A stretch of 6,912 nucleotides of DNA from Candidatus Neomicrothrix sp. UBA672 (lineage in GTDB: Bacteria > Actinomycetota > Acidimicrobiia > Acidimicrobiales > MedAcidi-G1). The stretch lies in NCBI GenBank assembly GCA_002299135.1, contig DBNM01000120.1:1-6912 (forward strand), written 5' to 3'. Numbering within the stretch: position 1 is the first letter of the stretch; every line of letters begins with the position of its first letter. The position numbers and the translations under genes are program-made. Below the pieces are notes generated by a model. The model worked only from the letters and a program-made list of their open reading frames with translations. It was not told the origin of the DNA and ran no database searches. Of the stretch, positions 1 to 5,214 are shown piece by piece.

Positions 1-17
1 CTAATAAGCGTTTCCAT
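1..17 (-). CDS. Possible 5' end of a leftward gene, cut by the left edge
   Basis: On the minus strand an ATG at 17-15 opens a frame reading M-E-T-L-I before the window ends. It is preceded by a purine-rich Shine-Dalgarno sequence, GGAGGGG (33-27), with a 9-nt spacer, as strong as those of the genes further right. A second in-frame ATG at 35-33 overlaps this Shine-Dalgarno and is the less likely start. A promoter candidate and an inverted repeat lie directly upstream (82-111 and 49-74). Only five codons are visible, so no product can be named. The call rests on the ribosome-binding site and promoter layout alone. Confidence 0.35.
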
Positions 18-48
18 AAAGGAATTCCCCTCCATTAGTTAACAAAAA

Positions 49-74
49 CTCTGAATACACATCAGTATTCAGAG
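49..74. repeat. Perfect 10-bp inverted repeat (operator, leader hairpin or terminator)
   Basis: CTCTGAATAC at 49-58 is the exact reverse complement of GTATTCAGAG at 65-74, with a 6-base centre (59-64). In leftward RNA the stem is followed at once by U5-G-U2 (minus strand 48-41), the form of an intrinsic terminator. The dyad also begins about 8 bases past a -10-like box at 82-87. It could therefore be the first bases of a leftward mRNA, or a repressor operator over the transcription start. In rightward RNA there is no U-run, so it is not a plus-strand terminator. The sequence supports the dyad firmly; which role it plays is open. Confidence 0.8.
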
Positions 75-81
75 ACTTTCG

Positions 82-111
82 AGTGTAAGGGAATTTACTC
101 ACAAACGTCAA
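82..111 (-). promoter_or_regulatory. Candidate leftward promoter (TTGACG - 18 bp - TACACT)
   Basis: Read on the minus strand, TTGACG (111-106) matches the -35 consensus at five of six bases. After an 18-bp spacer comes TACACT (87-82), which matches TATAAT at four of six and fits the TAnnnT form of actinobacterial -10 boxes. Transcription would start near 75-78, at the edge of the inverted repeat at 49-74, and run into the possible gene start at 17. It is the best-formed sigma70-type promoter seen in the window, but no start-site data support it. Confidence 0.4.
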
Positions 112-137
112 TGTCGGAATTGTTACAACCGTGATAC

Positions 138-159
138 AAAAAAACCCCCTAAAAATAGG
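138..159 (-). terminator. Weak intrinsic terminator candidate after the crotonase gene
   Basis: In leftward RNA a short hairpin, CCTA-4 nt-TAGG (159-148), is followed by three more G and a run of seven U (144-138). It lies about 110 bases past the crotonase stop codon and before the leftward promoter candidate at 82-111, which is where the synthetase-crotonase operon would be expected to end. The stem has only 4 bp, so the U-run is the main support. The dyad at 49-74 is the alternative end point. The rest of 112-268 is AT-rich and shows no open reading frame or RNA gene that I can recognise. Confidence 0.3.
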
Positions 160-268
160 TCAAAATGTCCTTCTGTTACGTGTTCTTAGTAATAATTGTT
201 CAGAAATGTCTTAAATAAACAATGAAAAATAGTTAATTTCTCAGTTTTGGCTAAAAGATAATTCTTAA

Positions 269-1099
269 TTATTCAGAGTTTTTCTCTCTGTAGTCGCCAA
301 ATGGTCTGTCTCTATCACTCAAAGTTTTCGACACGCCTTCGTCTTTAAAACGTTTCATGTACTCTTTCGATGACTTCTGATGGAAACCGAGTGCTTGTAT
401 TTCAGCAGTTGCTCTGATCCCATCTCGCACTCCCATGACCTCCATAGCCCGATGAACTGAGCGTTTGTTTAGAGCCAAAAGATCTGAAGGAATTTTTGCT
501 ATTCTTGATGCAATTGTTGAAACCGCATCATCAAGCTCTTCAACAGGGAATGCTTTATTTGCAAATCCGGAATCAACAGCTTCTATTCCTGTCATAGCAT
601 CGCCTGTCAGCATAGCTTCCATTGCTTTTCTAAAACCCAAATACCATGTTTGCCATTGCATGTCTGGTGGTGACATCAGCCGAACAGGTGGATAACCAAT
701 TTGTGCATCTTCAGAAACATATAAAAGGTCACAAGCAGCCGCTAGCTCTGATCCTCCCGCCAAACAGTAACCGTGAACTTGCCCGATGATTGGTTTTGAC
801 ATATCCCACATTTCAAACCAATTCGCTACAACATGTCTTGCCCACCAACCATCTGTACTTGCCGCTGCTCTTTCAACAGGACTGTTAACTGATGACAAGT
901 CATATCCTGAACAAAAGGAATCGCCAGCACCACGTATGACTATGACAGATACGTCCTTATCCGAATCGGCATCTCTTAAATTTTCAAAAATCGCTAAACG
1001 CAAGTCATCATTTAACGCATTATGTTTTTCAGGACGATTCATAGTCAAGCGTCTAATACCTTTTACTGGTTCATCTGTTAACAAAACTGAAGTATTCAC
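269..1099 (-). CDS. Enoyl-CoA hydratase/isomerase (crotonase) family protein, non-canonical active site
   Basis: This 276-residue protein has the length and order of a crotonase: N-terminal beta-alpha core, an oxyanion-hole segment at about 57-68 (GAGDSFCSGYDL), and the second oxyanion and active-site stretch at 108-124 (HGYCLAGGSELA...CD). The first catalytic Glu of rat mitochondrial enoyl-CoA hydratase (E144) is kept as E118. The second (E164, in QPE) is replaced by P138 in GYPPVR, so simple syn-hydration of 2-enoyl-CoA is doubtful. From memory, a YPP-R signature recurs in a subfamily of actinobacterial crotonases of unknown reaction. The start is GTG, with GGGAG (1111-1107) 7 nt upstream; the next Met is residue 20, too late for the fold. 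It follows the acyl-CoA synthetase by 27 bp and is surely its operon partner, acting on cytosolic CoA thioesters. The family is certain; the reaction is not. Confidence 0.9.
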   Translation of the reverse strand: MNTSVLLTDEPVKGIRRLTMNRPEKHNALNDDLRLAIFENLRDADSDKDVSVIVIRGAGDSFCSGYDLSSVNSPVERAAASTDGWWARHVVANWFEMWDMSKPIIGQVHGYCLAGGSELAAACDLLYVSEDAQIGYPPVRLMSPPDMQWQTWYLGFRKAMEAMLTGDAMTGIEAVDSGFANKAFPVEELDDAVSTIASRIAKIPSDLLALNKRSVHRAMEVMGVRDGIRATAEIQALGFHQKSSKEYMKRFKDEGVSKTLSDRDRPFGDYREKNSE

Positions 1100-1126
1100 T
1101 TTTCGACTCCCTAATTACTTATCTAG

Positions 1127-2668
1127 TTATTCCTGAAAATCTTCCCAATATGGGGCACGAAGTTTTCGTTTATTGATCTTTCCCATCGTCGTTCTTCCTA
1201 AATCATCAACAAACTCAATCTTTTTTGGACACTTGTAATGAGTTAGATTGTTACGGCAGTAATTAAGCAGATCTTCCTCGGTAACAGTAATTTCAGAATC
1301 ATCACTTATAACTAGTGCTATTAGTCGTTCTCCCATTTCATTGTCTGGGATACCAATACAAGCAACATCCAATACATTTTCATGAGTAATTAGCACCTGT
1401 TCAGACTCTGCAGGGTAAATATTAACCCCACCTGAAACAATCATGTCAGAAAATCTGTCAGTTATATAGACATAATCATCTTCATCCAAATAGCCAATTT
1501 CACCTAGAGTAAACACTCCAGGCTCTAAGTGGGCCTCTGCAGATTTTTCGGGATCGTTATGATAGATGACCCCTCTACCTGTTTTATCACGAAAATAAAG
1601 CCTTCCTTCAACGCCTTGACCGAGCGGTAAGCCATCATCATCAAAAATAAGAGCTTCAAAAGGTGGCCTTGCTTGGCCGACAGAACCAGGGTGTTCAAGC
1701 CATTCCTCAGAAGTGATGCTACAAGTAGTCCCAACCTCACTAGCTCCATAAGCCTCAAATAAAACTGGACCCCACCATTCGATCATTGCTCGTTTAACTT
1801 CTATAGGACACGCTGCCCCTGTATGAGTGACCATCTTTAAGGATGAAACGTCGTACTGATCACGTACTTCTTTAGGTAGATCCAACAAACGTACAAAATG
1901 GGTTGGAACCATTACCGTGCTTTCAATGTCATGATTAGAAATTGCAGACAAAGTTTTTTCAGCATCAAATCTGCCTAAAACAACTACAGGGACTCCGGCT
2001 ACTAAATTACGCATCCCTGATAGTGGACCTGTGTGATACATAGGACCCACTACTAAGTGGTTTCCATACTTGCTGAACCTACTCTCTTGAAGAGCTTCAA
2101 CATGCTCTTCAATCGTTTCACCACCTGCAAACATTGTTGGTGGAAGATCGGTCCCTTTTGGTCGTCCCGTTGTGCCAGATGTATAAAGCAAATGCGGTAA
2201 GGGTTTGATATTTGTTTCTGGGTTTTCAGATGGCGCATCTTCATGCCATCTATCCCAGATTTCATAGTTGTTTGACCTTTCTACTTGTTCACCCCAAACA
2301 ACTATTTGCTCAATTCCTGCAATTCGAGCAGCCTCTAATCCACGATCTAAAGTTTCAGGACTGAGAAAAAGAACGCTAGTTTCGCTATCTTTTAAAATGT
2401 ACGCAGTTTCTTCAGCAGTTAAATGAAAGTTAACTGGAACAGTGGAAGCACCTGCTAGCAATCCCCCAAGATGAGCTAATGCCGTTTCGTTGGAGTTCTC
2501 TGCAAATACAGAAATGCGTCTTTGTTCTCCCAAATCACTTTCGAGAAGTCTATTTGTAACACGATTTAAAATCCCATCAACGTCATCCCAGTTGAGTGCT
2601 TTATTGTCATCTCGTATTGCAATTTGCTCCGAGTTTTTTTCAGCTAATTCCTTAGCAAATTCTGGCAT
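1127..2668 (-). CDS. Acyl-CoA synthetase (AMP-binding, ANL superfamily, FadD-like)
   Basis: The protein has 513 residues from the chosen start, normal for the family. It should activate a carboxylic acid to its acyl-CoA through an acyl-adenylate, using ATP and CoA in the cytosol. Visible motifs, in order: P-loop YTSGTTGRPKG (162-172), A5 motif YGASE (307-311), hinge region DRFSDMIVSGG (404-414, hinge Asp404), and the C-terminal catalytic Lys497 in TTMGKINKRK. The usual TGD motif, whose Asp holds the AMP ribose, reads LGE here (Glu390). The start is ATG at 2668-2666 because GGAGG sits 5 nt upstream (2677-2673). A longer reading from TTG at 2680 would place that ribosome-binding site inside the gene. 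It is the first gene of an operon with the crotonase and diverges from the kinase-like gene. The acid cannot be read from the sequence; medium- or branched-chain and steroid side-chain acids are all possible. Confidence 0.93.
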   Translation of the reverse strand: MPEFAKELAEKNSEQIAIRDDNKALNWDDVDGILNRVTNRLLESDLGEQRRISVFAENSNETALAHLGGLLAGASTVPVNFHLTAEETAYILKDSETSVLFLSPETLDRGLEAARIAGIEQIVVWGEQVERSNNYEIWDRWHEDAPSENPETNIKPLPHLLYTSGTTGRPKGTDLPPTMFAGGETIEEHVEALQESRFSKYGNHLVVGPMYHTGPLSGMRNLVAGVPVVVLGRFDAEKTLSAISNHDIESTVMVPTHFVRLLDLPKEVRDQYDVSSLKMVTHTGAACPIEVKRAMIEWWGPVLFEAYGASEVGTTCSITSEEWLEHPGSVGQARPPFEALIFDDDGLPLGQGVEGRLYFRDKTGRGVIYHNDPEKSAEAHLEPGVFTLGEIGYLDEDDYVYITDRFSDMIVSGGVNIYPAESEQVLITHENVLDVACIGIPDNEMGERLIALVISDDSEITVTEEDLLNYCRNNLTHYKCPKKIEFVDDLGRTTMGKINKRKLRAPYWEDFQE

Positions 2669-2820
2669 TACAACCTCCAAAACCTATGTCATTATGCCAA
2701 ATAAGAATCAAACCACTCCTTAACATTTGAATAATCAAACTTTTCCCACTGGTTACGGCTTCTATTATGCTGCTACCGTTCGAAAATATGCCTTTGGTTA
2801 GGCTCGTTTGAGGAGGTTTT
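2669..2820. promoter_or_regulatory. Divergent promoter region between synthetase and kinase operons
   Basis: This 152-bp spacer must drive both operons. On the plus strand, AGGAGG (2811-2816) lies 4 nt before the kinase ATG, and TATTAT (2763-2768) is a possible -10 without a good -35. On the minus strand, GGAGG (2677-2673) serves the synthetase, and CATAAT (2694-2689) is a possible -10, also without a clear -35. A small dyad, TTTGA-4 nt-TCAAA (2726-2739), sits near the centre, and a TTCGAA core lies at 2779-2784. Either could bind a regulator. None is strong enough to name one, and no regulator gene is in the window. Confidence 0.45.
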
Positions 2821-3891
2821 ATGGATCTAAATGAAATACCTAAGTCTGCTAGTGAGATTTCAGCTGAATGGCTGACGGCAGCTCTCACTCTTGAAAATGA
2901 TCAACATGTTTCTGAAGTAATTGTAGAAGAACTACCAGAGGGTGTTGGTTTTATGGGTGAAGTGGCGCGTTTGAATCTGAAATTTTCGGATGAAACTGAA
3001 ACAACTGTAATTTCAAAGATACCCACACAAGTTCCAGAGATAAGAAACATGCTTGCTCCAGCAAGAATATTTGAAAGAGAAGCACGCTTCTTTGAACAAG
3101 CCCAACCGTTGATACCCGATATAACAGCTAACTGTTTATATGCGGCAATTGACACTGAGAATGATGACTACTTACTTATTCTTGAGGACCTTTCCGATAT
3201 GCGAGAAGGTGATCAGTTAAATGGCTGCTCAATTGATGATGCCTCTTCGGCTCTAGAAGCTTTAGCTAAATTACACAGCACCTTTTGGGGTAATAATAAT
3301 CTGGCAAACTTTGATTGGCTTCCAAGTATCAATAGCCAAGGTATGAGAGTTGGCAGTGAAGTTTATGCACAATCTCTACCCGGATTTATAGAAGCATTTG
3401 GTTCTTCAATCGAACCAGAAAATGAAAATCTAGTTCAAAGATTTGGAGACAATGTTCATCAACTGCTCGATCGTCTTGCTGAAATGCCTTTGACTGTAAC
3501 CCATATGGATTACAGGGCAGATAACCTGTTTTTCGGCTCAAACGGTTCTGTGAAAATGATAGATTTTCAAACCTTTAGCCGTCATGGACATGCAGAAGAT
3601 GTCGGTTATTTTATTTCTCAAAATGTATCGATAGAAGATCGTCGCAATAACGAAGACAACCTTCTGCGCACCTATCACGAAGCATTAACTTCGGGTGGCA
3701 TTGATTACTCTTTTGATCAACTTCGTGAAGATTACAGAATAGGGATGTTGTATGGATGGGTAGTTCCTGTCTTCGCCGTCGGAACTCTTGATTTTTCTAG
3801 TGAGAGAGCTGTGTCACTATGGACAGCAGTAATTGAACGTTGTCAAGCCGCTTACCTTGACCATGGGGTAAGTGATCTTCTCACAGTCTGA
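2821..3891 (+). CDS. APH-fold phosphotransferase, ecdysteroid-kinase-like (EcKL/CHK type)
   Basis: This 356-residue protein is built like the aminoglycoside/choline kinase fold. It shows a Gly-containing loop at 41-47 (GVGFMGE), a candidate ATP-binding Lys66, and its likely partner Glu87 in EREARFFE. The hinge at 119-125 reads LILEDLS. The catalytic loop H228-M-D230-Y-R-A-D-N235 fits the HxDxxxxN motif, and the metal site is D248-F-Q. The pairing of LEDLS with DFQ resembles ecdysteroid-kinase-like and CHK families more than antibiotic kinases, whose loop is usually HGD. Expected role: ATP-dependent phosphorylation of a hydroxyl on a small molecule or acyl-CoA. The neighbours argue against drug resistance and for catabolism. 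The start has AGGAGG 4 nt upstream. It leads an operon with the SDR, whose ATG comes 8 bp after its stop. The fold is sure and kinase activity likely; the substrate is unknown. Confidence 0.88.
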   Translation: MDLNEIPKSASEISAEWLTAALTLENDQHVSEVIVEELPEGVGFMGEVARLNLKFSDETETTVISKIPTQVPEIRNMLAPARIFEREARFFEQAQPLIPDITANCLYAAIDTENDDYLLILEDLSDMREGDQLNGCSIDDASSALEALAKLHSTFWGNNNLANFDWLPSINSQGMRVGSEVYAQSLPGFIEAFGSSIEPENENLVQRFGDNVHQLLDRLAEMPLTVTHMDYRADNLFFGSNGSVKMIDFQTFSRHGHAEDVGYFISQNVSIEDRRNNEDNLLRTYHEALTSGGIDYSFDQLREDYRIGMLYGWVVPVFAVGTLDFSSERAVSLWTAVIERCQAAYLDHGVSDLLTV

Positions 3892-3899
3892 AAATTAAA

Positions 3900-4709
3900 A
3901 TGGAAAATTACTTTAACGACCATACATCTCGTTCCATAGAAGAGCTTCTTTCCCTTAAGGGTAAAGGGTCGGTTGTAACGGGTGGTGCCGACGGTATAGG
4001 TGCTGGGATTGTCAGGAGATTAGCTGAAGCTGGTTCTTCAGTCGTTGTTGCTGATATTGATATAAAGAAAGCTGAAAAAATTTCAACTGAAGTCGCTGCA
4101 TCAACCGGGTCGAAAGTCATTGCTTGCGAAGTTGATGTTACTGATTCTGGATCTTTGTCTAGGGCTGCAGAAATTTGTTTTGAGAATTTTGGGAGTTTGG
4201 AAATATGGGTTAACAATGCAGGAATATTTCCTGCAACTGGGAAGTTGTCTGAGGTGGACGATTCATTTATAGATGAAATGCTTGAAGTGAATGTACGTGG
4301 CACTTTTGCCGGTTCCAGAGAAGCTGCTTCAAGAATGAAAGCTGGAGGGGTAATAATCAATCTTGCTTCAACTCAAGGTTTATCCGGAGGCCCAGGAATA
4401 AGTGCTTACACGGCTTCTAAACATGCTGTTGTAGGTTTGACTAAAAGTTTGGCTATAGATCTAGCTGCTGACGGTATCCGCGTCGTTGCTGTTGCGCCTG
4501 GTGTTATCGACACCCCCGGCGTCAACGATCAACTCGAACCTTTAAAAGAAGCAGGCATCAATGTCTCTTCCATAATGGCCAACTCGTTGCTAGGCAGATC
4601 CGGAGTTCCTGATGATGTGGCCAGAGTCGTTCTGTTTTTAGCAAGCGATATGGCTGACTGGATTACAGGAGCAACTATTCCTGTTGATGCGGGGACATTA
4701 GCTGGGTAA
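3900..4709 (+). CDS. SDR-family NAD-dependent oxidoreductase
   Basis: This 269-residue protein is a classical short-chain dehydrogenase/reductase with a full active site. The cofactor loop is T27-G-G-A-D-G-I-G34, and the acidic D52 at the end of beta-2 (VVVADID) points to NAD(H) rather than NADP(H). NNAG lies at 105-108. The tetrad is N131, S157, Y170 and K174 (YTASK, with the usual 13-residue Ser-Tyr spacing). The PG motif at 200-201 and a C-terminal TGATIPVDAG complete the family pattern. It would interconvert an alcohol and a ketone in the cytosol. An extra ~19 residues precede the fold, but no later start codon exists before it. No clear Shine-Dalgarno precedes the ATG, and the gap to the kinase-like gene is 8 bp, so translation is probably coupled. 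Substrate unknown; a hydroxylated lipid or steroid is inferred from the neighbours. Confidence 0.95.
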   Translation: MENYFNDHTSRSIEELLSLKGKGSVVTGGADGIGAGIVRRLAEAGSSVVVADIDIKKAEKISTEVAASTGSKVIACEVDVTDSGSLSRAAEICFENFGSLEIWVNNAGIFPATGKLSEVDDSFIDEMLEVNVRGTFAGSREAASRMKAGGVIINLASTQGLSGGPGISAYTASKHAVVGLTKSLAIDLAADGIRVVAVAPGVIDTPGVNDQLEPLKEAGINVSSIMANSLLGRSGVPDDVARVVLFLASDMADWITGATIPVDAGTLAG

Positions 4710-4726
4710 AAGAAAAACTTTTATCT
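4704..4726. terminator. AT-rich hairpin at the convergent SDR / ABM-fold junction
   Basis: TAAAAG (4707-4712) and CTTTTA (4718-4723) are perfect complements around an A5 loop. The stem extends to 9 bp if G-U pairs at 4704/4726 and 4706/4724 are counted. It overlaps both stop codons of the tail-to-tail genes, which are only 15 bp apart, so it could end transcription from either side. The stem is poor in G+C and the U-runs are short, so it may be weak. Confidence 0.35.
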
Positions 4727-5132
4727 ACTTCCTGTTTTCTACCCACCAAGGCTGAGCGTGAGCAGGCATTGTTTCTGAATACGATTTAGCCATATCACCC
4801 AAATCGTCTGGAGGATCCTGATGGTTTGTTTCAACAAGATTAGATGCATCACTTATCGGATCGACCCACTCGATTTTGATTTCTTGGGTTACCTCACGAA
4901 GTTCTGCTGCTAGGTCTTCATGATGAGAACTAGACTGATGTTTTAGGAAACCTAAATAATCTCTAAACGAAGCTAATACATAATACGTTTGCGGTTTTTC
5001 CCCACGCCAATATTCATAACGTACGACTTCATCTTCTTTGTCATGAGTTGCTGCAAAAAGGTCTCGTCCTGCGACTTCAAACCTTTTTTCTTTACCCTCA
5101 TGTACTTTTATGTGTGCTAAAAAAGTAGCCAT
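4725..5132 (-). CDS. ABM-fold (antibiotic biosynthesis monooxygenase-like) small protein with C-terminal tail
   Basis: This 135-residue cytosolic protein has no signal peptide or membrane segment. Residues 1-90 look like a dimeric ferredoxin-like ABM/YgiN domain: beta strand AHIKVHEGKE, a helix with R16/F17, strand VVRYEYWRGE (37-46), strand TYYVLASFRDYLGFLKH (49-65), a Ser/His cluster S67-H71, and closing strand IKIEWV (85-90). Residues 91-135 are an acidic, Pro- and Trp-rich extension (ending AHAQPWWVENRK) that small ABM proteins usually lack. Family members include cofactor-free oxygenases, quinol monooxygenases and non-catalytic relatives, so the chemistry cannot be fixed. The start has AGGAG (5144-5140) 7 nt upstream. 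It is transcribed divergently from the P450, 82 bp away, which suggests shared control and perhaps action on the same oxygenated substrate. Family assignment is by pattern only. Confidence 0.72.
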   Translation of the reverse strand: MATFLAHIKVHEGKEKRFEVAGRDLFAATHDKEDEVVRYEYWRGEKPQTYYVLASFRDYLGFLKHQSSSHHEDLAAELREVTQEIKIEWVDPISDASNLVETNHQDPPDDLGDMAKSYSETMPAHAQPWWVENRK

Positions 5133-5214
5133 ACAATTTCTCCTTGGTTTTCCAGGTAACTCCTATTCGAATATCATCACATTAAAATAAATAAAAAGAG
5201 AGCACATAGCAAAT
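5133..5214. promoter_or_regulatory. Divergent promoter region between the ABM-fold gene and P450
   Basis: The 82-bp spacer carries the P450 and ABM-fold promoters back to back. TAAAAT (5183-5188) is a five-of-six -10 match for the P450, with no convincing -35. A perfect 10-bp palindrome, TATTCGAATA (5164-5173), lies where a regulator could affect both directions. The ABM-fold gene has a good AGGAG site. The P450 has only GAGAG (5198-5202), 12 nt from its ATG, so its translation start may be weak or use a different signal. Confidence 0.4.

Noticed and set aside
112..268. Riboswitch or small RNA in the AT-rich region after the crotonase
   Set aside because: Apart from the weak hairpin and U-run at 138-159, I saw no conserved riboswitch core or stable long-range pairing on either strand.
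44..283. 14-bp sequence at 44-57 repeated in inverted form at 270-283 (end of crotonase)
   Set aside because: I considered a duplicated gene end or mobile-element terminal repeats. The bases around 44-57 do not encode crotonase-like residues and hit a stop, no transposase lies between, and a 14-mer match in AT-rich DNA is plausible by chance.
786..1136. 116-codon plus-strand frame opposite the crotonase
   Set aside because: It overlaps conserved crotonase codons on the other strand and has no recognisable motif.
2652..2888. Minus-strand frame across the divergent spacer and the kinase start
   Set aside because: It overlaps the starts of two well-supported genes and their ribosome-binding sites; no domain is visible.
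2821..3891. Aminoglycoside resistance gene
   Set aside because: The fold is shared, but the catalytic loop (HMD rather than HGD), the DFQ and LEDLS motifs, and the lipid-catabolic neighbourhood point elsewhere.
3908..4360. 150-codon open frame antisense to the SDR
   Set aside because: It lies wholly within a well-supported SDR gene, its composition (many Ser, Thr, Pro) is that of a shadow frame, and it has no recognisable domain.
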